From an uncultured Altererythrobacter sp. (GTDB lineage Bacteria; Pseudomonadota; Alphaproteobacteria; Sphingomonadales; Sphingomonadaceae), in assembly GCA_947492235.1 (NCBI GenBank), contig CANLLZ010000002.1, forward strand, positions 434,001 to 498,000: 64,000 nt of DNA. The letters are read 5' to 3'. Below are positions 52,866 to 62,016 of the stretch, in pieces. Every line of letters starts with the position of its first letter. The stretch's first letter is position 1. The position numbers and the translations under genes are program-made. Under the pieces are notes generated by a model. It was not told where the DNA came from and did not search any database. It saw only the letters and a list, made by a program, of their open reading frames with translations.

Positions 52866-54281
52866 CTATTCGGTCGGGCGCTCGGCATCGAGCAGATCGG
52901 CTTCCTGCGACGGACCGGCTCGTTCAGCCTCGACCATCTCGGCAATCTCGTCGCTTGGGCGCACATCGTCATCCGCAGGATCGCTGGAAGTAGCGGGCCG
53001 GGGGGACGGTTTCGACGGTGCGTCCGGTTTCTGGCTTCCTTCACTTTCGATGTTGCTGAAAGGCAAAGGCGTGGTGCGCGGGTCGAAGCGCAGGCGGTAA
53101 ATCGGTTCGGGCAGGCCGAAGCCAGCTTCCTCCAGCGCGACCTTCACCGCCGGAATGGCGCGGCTCTGGGCCTTGATAAAATCGGCTTCGCGCTGGTCGA
53201 CCCAGCCCATGAAGCGGATCAGCACATTGGAATCGCCCACTTCGACAATCCGCGCCTCGGCTGGCGGGTGGTTCAGCACGAAGGGCAATGCCTGCAAGGT
53301 TTCGCGCCCCAGACGGCGGGCCGCCTGCGCGTCGTCATCCGCATCGACGCCCAGATCGAATTCGAACCGGCGCTGCGGGTTGGTGGTGTAGTTGAGGATG
53401 ATCGCGCGGAACACCTGCCCGTTGGGAATGCGCAAATGGTTGCCGTCCAGCGTCATCATTATGGTGGCGCGGCTGGTCAGTCGAATGATCCGCCCTTCCT
53501 TGTCGTCGATCATCACATGGTCGTTCGCCCGGAATGGCTGGCGCAGGCTGAGCATCAGCGAGGCGACATAATTCTCGATCGTATCACGCATGGCAAAGCC
53601 CAGCGCGATACCGACCACGCCGGCACCGCCGAGCACCGCGCCCAGTAATGCCCCCGCTCCGATGATATCGAGCGCCACCACGATGCCGAGAACCGCAAGG
53701 ATAAACCGGATAGCGCTGGCAATCAGTTCCGCAAGAAAGCCATTCGGCGCGATCCGGTTCCACAGCGGGCGGAACCCGGCGATGGCGTATCCTGCCAGCG
53801 CAATCAGCAGCCCGACCAGTGCGGCCAGTCCGATCAGCGGGAGCATCTCCATCCAGCGCTTCGCCTTGTCGGCCAACCCGTCGAGCACGCCGATCCCGTC
53901 AGTGACGGTGGCGGATCGCTCGATTTCGTTGCGAACCGTCACCACACCGTCGATGCGCATGGCGAGATTTTCGGCCCGCTGGATAGCCTCGGCATCGGGG
54001 GCCTGGCCCGACAGGGTGACGACCCCTGCCTGCACGTCATATCCCACGCCCGCCAGGCTGGGCAGCTCATCGAAAATATTGGCTATGCGGTTTTTGACCG
54101 CAATGTCTGTGCCCTCCTCAGGCGGCGCAGCGATGTCTCCGGCCACGGCAGACGCGGCTTCACCGGCGGCCTCGTCCGGTGCGCCCATAGGCAATGCAGC
54201 CAAAGGCGCGCTGACGAGCAGCAGAAACGCCGCCGCGACATGCTTCAAAAAGCTGGCAAAATTATCTCTCATCCCGCTCAA
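52866..54281 (-). CDS. BON-domain MscS-family mechanosensitive channel
   Basis: A 471-residue protein with a signal peptide and a periplasmic BON domain (about residues 60-125, VGYDVQAGVVTLSGQAPDAEA). Three to four helices follow, the pore helix as LGGAGVVGIALGFAMRDTIE. The MscS beta domain (RANDHVMIDDKEGRIIRLTS) and an extended Pro/Asp/Glu-rich tail complete it. The BON domain may let it bind lipid or envelope ligands. An ATG three codons in is an alternative start. Convergent with ppa with zero spacing. Confidence 0.88.
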   Translation of the reverse strand: MSGMRDNFASFLKHVAAAFLLLVSAPLAALPMGAPDEAAGEAASAVAGDIAAPPEEGTDIAVKNRIANIFDELPSLAGVGYDVQAGVVTLSGQAPDAEAIQRAENLAMRIDGVVTVRNEIERSATVTDGIGVLDGLADKAKRWMEMLPLIGLAALVGLLIALAGYAIAGFRPLWNRIAPNGFLAELIASAIRFILAVLGIVVALDIIGAGALLGAVLGGAGVVGIALGFAMRDTIENYVASLMLSLRQPFRANDHVMIDDKEGRIIRLTSRATIMMTLDGNHLRIPNGQVFRAIILNYTTNPQRRFEFDLGVDADDDAQAARRLGRETLQALPFVLNHPPAEARIVEVGDSNVLIRFMGWVDQREADFIKAQSRAIPAVKVALEEAGFGLPEPIYRLRFDPRTTPLPFSNIESEGSQKPDAPSKPSPRPATSSDPADDDVRPSDEIAEMVEAERAGPSQEADLLDAERPTE

Positions 54282-54315
54282 AGCGAGCGGGACGGGCAGT
54301 CAGTTCCCGAAACCG

Positions 54316-54711
54316 TCAGCCGACCGCAAGAAACGCCTTGAACAGACCGGTCAGGAGGAAGGGCAGCCCGATGGCCAGAACCCACAGAAACAACTGGTCG
54401 CGGCGGAACTCGCCGGCCAGGGCAGGGTCCGCCGCATCGGCATCGCTGCGGTATTTCCACCGTGCCTCAAACGCGCGGCAGGCCGGGATAATCGCGGCCA
54501 CCAGAACCACCAGTGCAAGATAGGGCAGGATCGTCGATGTGCCTTCTTTCAAGGCGCCAACAGTCACGAAAATCTGCAGGCCGGTATAAACCAGCAAGGC
54601 GTAAGCGACATTATCGCTCATCGATTTGCGCCAGTCACGGCCTCCGGCCTGTGCCGAAACGCCGGAATCCGCCGCAGCGGTGCGACCTGTATCGTCGATA
54701 GCCTTTGCCAT
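54316..54711 (-). CDS. Small three-helix membrane protein
   Basis: A 131-residue protein with a hydrophilic N-terminus and hydrophobic helices near residues 33-55 (VAYALLVYTGLQIFVTVGAL), 62-80 and 110-128. I do not recognise the family. GGGGAGAGAG precedes the ATG ending at 54711; an ORF extending 53 residues further upstream runs through the lptB promoter region and is rejected. It probably forms an operon with the BON-MscS gene, whose start lies 34 bases downstream. Confidence 0.7.
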   Translation of the reverse strand: MAKAIDDTGRTAAADSGVSAQAGGRDWRKSMSDNVAYALLVYTGLQIFVTVGALKEGTSTILPYLALVVLVAAIIPACRAFEARWKYRSDADAADPALAGEFRRDQLFLWVLAIGLPFLLTGLFKAFLAVG

Positions 54712-54912
54712 TCGACTCTCTCCCCATGTTCTCTCTCGCACCAACCTATCCCAAAGGCGGGGGTTTAGATCAAGAGCGGGTAAGGATTTCGCAAGATAGT
54801 TGCGGCCATGCGCAATTGTCACAGCGGGTTTGAGGATGCGCCATGCACAAAGCCTGCCAATTTTCGACAAACGGGGTTTTGCGACAGCCCAGCGCTGCTA
54901 AACGAAGTAACC

Positions 54913-55725
54913 ATGAGCACGAGCGAAACAGGCCCCGCAATTAACGAAAGCGCCATGCAGGACGACGCCCGGCTGGAACGCGGGGCTGCTCCGCCGATCC
55001 CGCAGGGCGGACTGGAAGTCGTGTCGATTGCCAAGGCTTACGACAAGCGTGCGGTGCTCAGCGATATCTCGCTCACGGTTGGCAAAGGCGAAGTGCTCGG
55101 CCTGCTCGGCCCCAATGGCGCGGGCAAGACAACGTGCTTCTATTCCATCATGGGACTGGTCCGCCCCGATGCCGGGCGCATCCTCATGGACGGAGAGGAT
55201 GTCACCAACCTTCCGATGTACCGCCGCGCGATCCTGGGTCTGGGCTATCTGCCGCAGGAAACCAGCATCTTTCGCGGGATGACGGTGGAGCAGAACATCA
55301 ATTCCGTGCTCGAAATGGCCGAGCCCGACAAGCAGACGCGCTCAGCCGAGCTGGAACGTCTGCTCGACGAGTTCGGCCTCACGCGTCTCCGCTCATCGCC
55401 TGCCATGGCACTGTCGGGCGGGGAGCGCCGCCGCTGCGAAATCGCCCGCGCGCTGGCGGCCAAGCCTTCGATCATGCTGCTGGACGAGCCGTTCGCAGGG
55501 ATCGATCCGCTGTCGATCAGCGATATCCGCGATCTGGTCGCCGATCTGAAAACGCGCGGTATCGGCGTGCTGATCACCGACCACAATGTCCGCGAGACGC
55601 TGGAGATCGTCGACCGGGCCTGCATCATCTATGGCGGGCAGGTGCTGTTCGCCGGAACGCCGCAGGAACTGGTCGCAGACGAGAATGTGAAGCGCCTGTA
55701 TCTTGGCGAGAATTTCGAGCTGTGA
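54913..55725 (+). CDS. lptB: LPS export ABC transporter ATPase
   Basis: A 270-residue ATPase powering transfer of LPS from the inner membrane to the Lpt bridge. Walker A GPNGAGKTTCF, signature LSGGERRRCEIARALA, Walker B IMLLDEPFAGID and the switch His in LITDHNVRETLEI are intact. The N-terminus carries about 28 extra residues relative to E. coli LptB. In many proteobacteria rpoN follows lptB, as here. LptA, LptC and LptFG are not in the window. Confidence 0.95.
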   Translation: MSTSETGPAINESAMQDDARLERGAAPPIPQGGLEVVSIAKAYDKRAVLSDISLTVGKGEVLGLLGPNGAGKTTCFYSIMGLVRPDAGRILMDGEDVTNLPMYRRAILGLGYLPQETSIFRGMTVEQNINSVLEMAEPDKQTRSAELERLLDEFGLTRLRSSPAMALSGGERRRCEIARALAAKPSIMLLDEPFAGIDPLSISDIRDLVADLKTRGIGVLITDHNVRETLEIVDRACIIYGGQVLFAGTPQELVADENVKRLYLGENFEL

Positions 55726-55765
55726 TGGATTTCTCCTCCAGCCTGAAGGCTGGTGCCCGGTGCCA

Positions 55766-55835
55766 GCCCGCTCCCCCGCCCAGCCGCCCGATACCGTACG
55801 GGACCATGATCGGGTGGCTGGGCGGGGGAGCGGGC
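55766..55835. repeat. 27-base-pair hairpin between lptB and rpoN
   Basis: Arms 55766-55792 and 55809-55835 are complementary with a single mismatch; the 16-base loop itself contains the palindrome CCGTACGG. It fills half of the lptB-rpoN spacer. No T tract follows, so it is not an ordinary terminator. It may be a dispersed REP-type element or a processing site between the two cistrons. Confidence 0.8.
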
Positions 55836-55867
55836 CGGACCCGTCCGAGCTTTAGCGAGCAAGCATA

Positions 55868-57319
55868 ATGGCGCTCGGCCCCCGCCTCGATCTCAGGCAA
55901 TCGCAATCGCTGGTGATGACGCCGCAATTGCAGCAGGCCATCCGTCTGCTCGCGGCGTCCAATCTGGAAATCGAGACCTTCGTTGCCGAGGCGCTGGAAG
56001 AGAACCCGCTGCTGGAAGCGGGCGAGGTATCGCGGGAGAAAGGCGACGACACTCCCGATGCGCAGGAACCGGGCGAAACATCCTCCGATGCCGGCTCTGG
56101 CGATGAAGCGCTCGACATCAACGCCAATGCGCTGGACCGGGACCGCGATACCGGCGACGGGGAATGGGGCAGCGGCGGTGCCGCTTCGGTGGCCGACGAT
56201 GCAGCCCCGTTCGAGGAACGGACCAGCGCCGATCTCTCGCTGGCCGACCACTTGCTGGAGCAGGTCGGCAGCATCGCCGCCAATCCGCGCGAGGAGCTGA
56301 TCGCCCGCCATCTGATCGGGCAGATGGACGACGCCGGGTATCTGCCCGCCGATTTGCGCACGGTGGCCCATGAACTGGGCGCGAGTATCGATGATCTGGA
56401 GGACGCGCTCTATGTCGTCCAGTCGCTCGACCCCACCGGTGTGGGCGCGCGTAGCCTTGCCGAGTGTCTTGCCTTGCAGGCCAAGGAGGCGGACCGGTAT
56501 GACCCCTGTATGGCCAAGCTGATCGACAATCTCGATCTTCTGGCCAAGGGCGAACTGCCCCGCCTGCGCCGCATGTGCGATGTCGATGACGAAGATTTCG
56601 CCGATATGCTCAGCGAGCTGCGACAATATGATCCCAAGCCCGGCCTCGCTTTCGGCAGCAGCACGGCCAGCGCGGTTGTCCCCGATATATTGCTGGAGGA
56701 AGGCGGCGCGGATGGGGGATGGAAGATCACTCTCAACCCCGCGACCCTGCCGCGTCTGGTGGTCAACCGCGAATATGCTGTGGAACTGGAAGACGGCTGC
56801 ACCGACAAGGCCAGCCAGTCCTGGCTCAAGGAGAAACTGGCCGACGCCCGCTGGCTGATCAATGCGCTCGATCAGCGGCAGAAGACCATTCTCGCCGTCT
56901 CCGCCGAAATCGTTAAGCAGCAGGCAGGCTTCTTCAGAGAGGGTGTTTCGAAACTTAAACCGCTCACCTTGCGCGAAGTGGCCGAAGAGATCGAAATGCA
57001 TGAAAGCACGGTCAGCCGGGTGACCAGCAACAAATATATCAGCACTGCGCGCGGCACGTTCGAGCTGAAATATTTCTTCACCAGCGGCGTCACCAATAGC
57101 GAGGGCGAAGGCGCCTCGAGCGAGGCAGTGAAAGCCCGCATCAAGGCGCTGACCGATGCCGAGGAGCCAAAGAAGATCCTGTCGGACGACAAGCTGGTCG
57201 AGCTGCTGAAAGGCGAAGGTTTCGATATCGCACGGCGGACAGTGGCGAAATATCGCGAGGCAATGGGCATCGGCTCTAGTGTGCAGCGGAGGCGGGCGAA
57301 GAAGCTGGCTGCGATGTAG
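55868..57319 (+). CDS. rpoN: RNA polymerase sigma-54 factor
   Basis: A 483-residue RpoN. Region I, rich in Gln and Leu, starts MALGPRLDLRQSQSLVMTPQ; an acidic region II (about 60-120) follows; the core-binding and DNA-binding domains end with the RpoN box ARRTVAKYRE (residues about 454-463). Sigma-54 needs enhancer-binding activators and serves nitrogen, motility and envelope genes. It follows lptB in the usual order; the typical downstream genes (hpf, ptsN) are absent here and a hairpin-rich region follows instead. Confidence 0.96.
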   Translation: MALGPRLDLRQSQSLVMTPQLQQAIRLLAASNLEIETFVAEALEENPLLEAGEVSREKGDDTPDAQEPGETSSDAGSGDEALDINANALDRDRDTGDGEWGSGGAASVADDAAPFEERTSADLSLADHLLEQVGSIAANPREELIARHLIGQMDDAGYLPADLRTVAHELGASIDDLEDALYVVQSLDPTGVGARSLAECLALQAKEADRYDPCMAKLIDNLDLLAKGELPRLRRMCDVDDEDFADMLSELRQYDPKPGLAFGSSTASAVVPDILLEEGGADGGWKITLNPATLPRLVVNREYAVELEDGCTDKASQSWLKEKLADARWLINALDQRQKTILAVSAEIVKQQAGFFREGVSKLKPLTLREVAEEIEMHESTVSRVTSNKYISTARGTFELKYFFTSGVTNSEGEGASSEAVKARIKALTDAEEPKKILSDDKLVELLKGEGFDIARRTVAKYREAMGIGSSVQRRRAKKLAAM

Positions 57320-57379
57320 CTGCGGGTGGCGAGAGGCGCTTAGTCGAGAGCGCGCGTGAAGTGTGTCGGGCGTTGAGGT

Positions 57380-57624
57380 TGTTTGTTTCATGCACCCGCA
57401 TCCGCGGGTGCGTCCTCGGTGCTGTTTCGATGCTGCGCATCGAGCACCTGCGGTCGGGCAGTCGCCCTCTGTCGGTCGCTGGTCGCGACCGAGATCAGTC
57501 ACAACTCGTGCGGTCTGGCGATGATATCGGCGCCGTAGGCGACGACAGCGCGCGACCGCGCGCCGCCGCTTATGCGGCGTAGCAAGGGGTGCGGATGCAC
57601 CCCGCCCGCAGGGTCCAAACAAAA
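57380..57624. repeat. Hairpin-array element, possibly MITE-like
   Basis: Successive perfect hairpins: GCACCCGC/GCGGGTGC (57392-57411), TCGATGC/GCATCGA (57427-57443) nested in GGTGCT/AGCACC (57418-57448), palindrome GGTCGCGACC (57481-57490), CGCCGC/GCGGCG (57564-57579), GGGGTGC/GCACCCC (57586-57603). TTGTTTG near 57380 and CAAACAA near 57616 form a weak terminal inverted repeat. It codes for nothing. Confidence 0.6.
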
Positions 57625-57694
57625 ATTCCGCCTGACTGCGGATTGGCACATCGACCAAAGATCAGACAAACAGCTCGACCAGCCAGTACCCCGC

Positions 57695-57758
57695 GACTCG
57701 TGGAGTCAGGCGGGTTTACGCTATATTAACCTTTTTCATTCAGACCTTTTGTGGTTAA
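57695..57758 (+). promoter_or_regulatory. ctrA promoter with two GANTC sites and CtrA half-sites
   Basis: GACTC (57695-57699) and GAGTC (57703-57707) lie in the presumed -35 region, with TATATT (57722-57727) as -10. TTAACC (57726-57731) and GGTTAA (57753-57758) are CtrA-type half-sites. In Caulobacter the ctrA P1 promoter is controlled by CcrM methylation of a GANTC site and by CtrA itself; the same arrangement is inferred here. Confidence 0.6.
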
Positions 57759-57841
57759 TCCATGGCAACACCTCTTGACGGGGGGTTACCGGCCTCTCGG
57801 GGCACAAGACACATGTTACCAGGTTTCAGGGGGAATACCCG

Positions 57842-58537
57842 ATGCGCGTACTGTTGATCGAAGACGAGCCGACTACGGCAAAAGCAATCGAGCTGATGCT
57901 GACGACGGAAGGCTTCAATGTCTATTCGACCGATCTCGGCGAAGAGGGTTTGGACCTCGGCAAGCTGTATGATTACGATATCATCCTGCTGGACCTGAAC
58001 CTGCCCGACATGCACGGCTATGACGTGCTGAAGAAACTGCGCGTCGCCAAAGTGCAGACGCCGGTCCTGATCCTCTCCGGCATTGCCGAGATGGATTCCA
58101 AGATCCGCTCGTTCGGTTTCGGTGCCGACGATTACGTGACCAAGCCCTTCCACCGCGAAGAGCTGGTCGCCCGCATCCACGCTGTGGTGCGCCGTTCGAA
58201 GGGCCACAGCCAGTCGATCATCCGCACCGGCAAGCTGGCCGTGAACCTCGATGCGAAAACCGTCGAAGTCGACGGCGCCCGCGTCCATCTGACCGGCAAG
58301 GAATATGCGATGCTCGAGCTGCTCAGCTTGCGCAAAGGCACCACGCTGACCAAGGAAATGTTCCTCAACCACCTGTATGGCGGGATGGACGAGCCGGAAC
58401 TGAAAATCATCGACGTCTTCATCTGCAAGCTGCGCAAGAAACTCAGCCACGCATGCGGCGGCGAGAACTACATCGAGACAGTCTGGGGCCGCGGCTATGT
58501 GCTGCGCGATCCGGAGGCAGAAGCCGAAGCCGCTTGA
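57842..58537 (+). CDS. ctrA: Cell-cycle response regulator CtrA
   Basis: A 231-residue OmpR-type regulator, the master cell-cycle regulator of alphaproteobacteria. [20 protein letters not shown], phospho-acceptor Asp51 ([20 protein letters not shown]) and the receiver Lys in [20 protein letters not shown] match CtrA closely. The winged-helix domain contains [20 protein letters not shown] and [10 protein letters not shown] terminator follows 66 bases after the stop. Its promoter carries the GANTC and TTAA sites expected for methylation and autoregulation. Confidence 0.97.
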   Translation: MRVLLIEDEPTTAKAIELMLTTEGFNVYSTDLGEEGLDLGKLYDYDIILLDLNLPDMHGYDVLKKLRVAKVQTPVLILSGIAEMDSKIRSFGFGADDYVTKPFHREELVARIHAVVRRSKGHSQSIIRTGKLAVNLDAKTVEVDGARVHLTGKEYAMLELLSLRKGTTLTKEMFLNHLYGGMDEPELKIIDVFICKLRKKLSHACGGENYIETVWGRGYVLRDPEAEAEAA

Positions 58538-58603
58538 TATTCGCCTCCCGGCATCCCGGGCGATGCAATAGAGATAAAAACATTCGTTACCCGAATGACG
58601 GGG

Positions 58604-58638
58604 AAAACCCTTCGGCCTTGCGGTCGGAGGGTTTTTTC
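58604..58638 (+). terminator. Intrinsic terminator after ctrA
   Basis: 14-base arms at 58604-58617 and 58622-58635 (two G-T type mismatches), loop TTGC, then TTTTTT to 58638. trmB starts 17 bases later. Confidence 0.88.
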
Positions 58639-58654
58639 TTATGCGCTTGCCAGC

Positions 58655-59359
58655 ATGACAGCGCACAAACCCGGCGACCCCACCACGCTTAACCGTCTCT
58701 ATGGCCGGTCCATCGGCAAACCCCTGCGTGCGCATCAGGCACAGCTGGTCGAAAACCTGCTGCCGAAAATCGCCGTGCCGGAAGAAGGCCCGGTCACCGC
58801 CGAACGTTTGTTCGGCGAAGACTGCCCGCTGCATTTCGAAATCGGTTTCGGCGCGGGCGAGCATCTCGCCTACCGCGCCGACCTGCTGCCCAATCACGGC
58901 CTGATCGGTGCCGAGCCCTATCTCAACGGCGTCGCAGCGGCTCTGGGGCATATCGAGGCGCAGGCGCTCGCCAATATCCGCCTGCATCACGGGGATGCGC
59001 TGCAAGTGCTCGCCCGCATACCCGACGGCGCGCTGACCATGGCCTACCTGCTCCATCCCGATCCATGGCCCAAGGCACGCCATGCCAAGCGGCGGATGAT
59101 GAATGACGGCCCGGTGCAGATGATCGCCGACAAGCTGAAACCGGGCGGCGAGTTCCGCTTTGGCACCGATCACGACATCTATCTGCGTCACGCGCTGATG
59201 GTGATGCGGCGCTTTACCGACCAGTTCGAATGGGTCGCCGAGAACCGCGAAAGCTTCGAAAAGCGCCCCTCAGGCTGGTGCGAAACCCGCTATGAACACA
59301 AAGCGCGCAACACCTTCGGGCACGAGGTCTGGTATTTCCGCTTCCGCAAGAAAAGCTGA
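58655..59359 (+). CDS. trmB: tRNA (guanine-N7)-methyltransferase
   Basis: A 234-residue SAM-dependent enzyme that makes m7G46 in tRNA variable loops. FEIGFGAGEHLAYRADLLP is the SAM motif, HPDPWPKARHAKRRMM the signature and FGTDHDIYLRH the catalytic region. Start MTAHKPGDP lies just past the ctrA terminator, so a promoter must lie in or after that hairpin. An upstream in-frame extension runs through the terminator and is rejected. Confidence 0.94.
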   Translation: MTAHKPGDPTTLNRLYGRSIGKPLRAHQAQLVENLLPKIAVPEEGPVTAERLFGEDCPLHFEIGFGAGEHLAYRADLLPNHGLIGAEPYLNGVAAALGHIEAQALANIRLHHGDALQVLARIPDGALTMAYLLHPDPWPKARHAKRRMMNDGPVQMIADKLKPGGEFRFGTDHDIYLRHALMVMRRFTDQFEWVAENRESFEKRPSGWCETRYEHKARNTFGHEVWYFRFRKKS

Positions 59360-59363
59360 CCTA

Positions 59364-60410
59364 TCAACGCGCTTCCCGACGCTCGCGCTGTGCTTCTCTA
59401 AACTCTCTGGGCGTCAAACCCACTTGGTTTTTGAAGGCTCGGTTGAATGGCGAGAGTGAGCTAAATCCATTGTCCAACGCAATCTGCAACACAGATTTAT
59501 GCTGGTGATCTGGATCGGATAGGGCGCTTTTGACGGCTTCAATGCGGTAGCTGTTAATGAAATCACTAAAATTCTTGAAGCCCAAGCGGGAATTGATGAA
59601 TTCACGCAAACTGTGCTGGGTTACCGCTAATCTTTTGGCCAGGATCAGTATCGTAATATCAGGTTCTCGATAGGCTTTTTTGATCTGCATCTCGGTGATC
59701 AATTGGTCATGCAGTCTTGATACAATTTCCGGATCATGCAGCCGCTTTCTGGCTGGGGGATCGAAGGCGAAAGCCGCAGGTCTTAGCTCGACCAGCCACA
59801 CCATTGTCCAAACGATCGAAGGCCAGATTGTCAGCACTTTCGCCGTCCGGAGGTAGACGGCCCACTCTCCCACAAGAATCAACTCTATTGCGGCTGCGGC
59901 GACAATTACAAAGGCAATCATCGCCGAGAAATAGACCCTGCTTGCTCGGCGCTGAGACGACATGTCATCTGTTCGCCCCAGCAACACAGTGACAATCATG
60001 TGCAAGGCAATACCGAACGACAACACGCCCGACAAAGCCGTAGCCCACAAGGGGAAGGGCCCCAGTTCGGTGAATTGAAAAATGCGAGCTACTATAATCG
60101 GCAAGCAAAACACCGTTCCAACCAGCCAGTGCCATGGGCGCACCCTGAAATCCTTTTCGAAAAGGGACAGAGCGAACAGCCAGATGAAGACCAGGTGCGG
60201 CACATCCAAAAGTCTGGCGGGCACCAGAAGAACGTCCGGCAAGGTCAGTGCTTCAGGCGTGTAGCCCATGAACAAGCCTGCCAGGCTGATGCTGGACAGG
60301 CACAGAAACAGGTGCGGAAGAGAATTCTGGGCACGTCTAAAGGCCAAAAGCGCCAAGATGATGAGCAGTGCAGTACCCGAATACCGGAATATCGCATCAA
60401 ACAGGATCAT
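59364..60410 (-). CDS. Membrane-anchored AraC-family transcription regulator
   Basis: A 348-residue protein. Six to seven hydrophobic helices span residues 1-220 (for example YSGTALLIILALLAF and AMIAFVIVAAAAIELILVGE). The C-terminal 110 residues are an AraC HTH domain with LAKRLAVTQHSLREFINSRL and the second-helix ALDNGFSSLSPFNRAFKNQV, ending GLTPREFREAQ. Such 7TM-AraC proteins are thought to sense a membrane or periplasmic signal. It is divergent from the S41-peptidase-like gene and is AT-richer than the core genes. A TTG five codons upstream is another possible start. Confidence 0.84.
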   Translation of the reverse strand: MILFDAIFRYSGTALLIILALLAFRRAQNSLPHLFLCLSSISLAGLFMGYTPEALTLPDVLLVPARLLDVPHLVFIWLFALSLFEKDFRVRPWHWLVGTVFCLPIIVARIFQFTELGPFPLWATALSGVLSFGIALHMIVTVLLGRTDDMSSQRRASRVYFSAMIAFVIVAAAAIELILVGEWAVYLRTAKVLTIWPSIVWTMVWLVELRPAAFAFDPPARKRLHDPEIVSRLHDQLITEMQIKKAYREPDITILILAKRLAVTQHSLREFINSRLGFKNFSDFINSYRIEAVKSALSDPDHQHKSVLQIALDNGFSSLSPFNRAFKNQVGLTPREFREAQRERREAR

Positions 60411-60568
60411 GTGTCTGACACCCAAGACAATCGCGCGGCCATCGGGTCAAATCCATATCTCCTCGAGGGGGCTACGCGAAATCGACAGGTTTAAGCGCGA
60501 AATCGATAAGACTTCGCAGGCGCGGTCGCATAGCAGGACCATGCGATTTTCTAAACGGAGATACCCCG

Positions 60569-61927
60569 GTGAAATCAAGAATTCTCGCCTCTATGCTGGC
60601 TGCCACTGCATCCTTGTCGTGCCTGACATTGCCGATTTTCCAAGCTGAGGCGAAGGAGGAGGCGACGCCGGTCCTGAAGATGAGTCCCGCCCTGATGCGC
60701 GAGGATCTTACCGAACTGGCAAGCAACATCAAACTTCACCACCCACGGCCTTTCCGCGTGATTTCCGAAGAGCGCTTCGATGAGTTGGTCGCAGAAGGGA
60801 CCGCATCTTTAGATGAGAACGCAAATCGGGCCGACCTGCTGTGGGCGATGAGTGGAATACTCTCCAGCATAGGCTGTGCGCATTCCAGCATGCCGCATTT
60901 CAATCAAGAAGACGCTTTGATCGAGGTGGGCCAACGTTTCCCGGTTGAAGTCCGCATGTATGGCGGACGCCTGTTTGTCATGGACCCGCTATCCAACGCC
61001 GACCAGCTTTCGATTGGTCAGGAAATCGTGTCAATTAACGGCATCTCCGTGGCCGATCTGAGAAACGAGATATTCGCGCATATCGGCGCCGATACCAATA
61101 TCCCGAATTTCAAGGAGCCCGCGTTCAACTTCTACGCAACATCCTACCTCACTTATGCTTTGAATTTCGCCGAATCCTACGAGCTTACCGTGCGTGGGGA
61201 CACGAAGCCCATCACGCTCGCCCCGCTTGAGGATTTCAGTCCAAAGCCAATCATTAGTCCTCAGGCGGAGTGTCAGGAGTCCCTTTGCTACTCGATCGAC
61301 GAACAGCGCAATATTGGGATTATGACCATCCGTTCGTTCGACTATTACGGCAGTGATGGGCAGATATTTGCAGATTTCACCGCAGCAGCATTTGATGATC
61401 TGGCAGCAAGCAACAGGGCAGGCCTCCTGATCGATGTGCGCGGTGTATTGGGTGGGTCGGGTCTGGTTGGCAGCTATCTGTTGCGGCACTTGGCCAAAGA
61501 GCCATTCGCTTACTTCGACAACGAAATGTCGGATCCGCGGGGCAACGAAGGTCTGCAGGAATTGCAGCGTCCGATCAGCACAGGTTTCGAGGGGCCAACC
61601 TATATATTGATGGACGGGCTAACCGTGTCATCAGTGTCGCATTTCCTCGCGCTCGCCAAAGAAAACAATATTGCGACGCTGATCGGAGAGCCGTCAGGAG
61701 GTGGCAAATCAACGTCGGACGGAAAAATCCGTCTGGCGGCAAGTCATTCCGGCATTACTTACACCGTGGCCAGAATGCGCTTCGATGTCGCTGCGCCCAG
61801 CCTGTCAATTGATGAAGCTGTACGGCCGGACATTCGTCTGGCCTACAGCTTGGACGATGTACTCAAGCGTAGCGACACCATGCGTGACAATGCTCTTGAT
61901 CTGCTTGCCTTGCACGCGGGAAGTTAG
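60569..61927 (+). CDS. Secreted S41-family peptidase-like protein
   Basis: A 452-residue protein from a GTG start with ACGGAG eight bases upstream. Signal peptide to about residue 28 (FQAEAKEEA). A helical N-domain precedes a PDZ-like strand (SIGQEIVSINGISVADLRNE). The S41 catalytic region is ILMDGLTVSSVSHFLALAKE followed by LIGEPSGGGKSTSDGKI. The nucleophile would be the Ser of VSS; the family's usual Glu two residues on is not obvious, so activity is uncertain. It is divergent from the AraC-type regulator, which probably controls it. Confidence 0.8.
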   Translation: MKSRILASMLAATASLSCLTLPIFQAEAKEEATPVLKMSPALMREDLTELASNIKLHHPRPFRVISEERFDELVAEGTASLDENANRADLLWAMSGILSSIGCAHSSMPHFNQEDALIEVGQRFPVEVRMYGGRLFVMDPLSNADQLSIGQEIVSINGISVADLRNEIFAHIGADTNIPNFKEPAFNFYATSYLTYALNFAESYELTVRGDTKPITLAPLEDFSPKPIISPQAECQESLCYSIDEQRNIGIMTIRSFDYYGSDGQIFADFTAAAFDDLAASNRAGLLIDVRGVLGGSGLVGSYLLRHLAKEPFAYFDNEMSDPRGNEGLQELQRPISTGFEGPTYILMDGLTVSSVSHFLALAKENNIATLIGEPSGGGKSTSDGKIRLAASHSGITYTVARMRFDVAAPSLSIDEAVRPDIRLAYSLDDVLKRSDTMRDNALDLLALHAGS

Positions 61928-62016
61928 GATCCCGGGCGATCAAAAATTGGCTTCAATTGTCTGATGGAGCCCCGCCCCCGTGCATGCTCCATCGTTGTCG
62001 AAGGAAATTAGAGACC

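Larger units (their letters stand above)
57320..57841. other. 522-base hairpin-rich gap and ctrA promoter
   Basis: No gene is visible. 57380-57624 is a dense series of palindromes bounded by short TTGTTTG/CAAACAA ends. 57690-57841 is the ctrA promoter region with paired GANTC sites, TATATT and TTAACC/GGTTAA half-sites. Confidence 0.6.

Noticed and set aside
55625..57658. 677-codon minus-strand frame opposite rpoN
   Set aside because: Runs through two hairpins and opposite rpoN; composition is that of a shadow.
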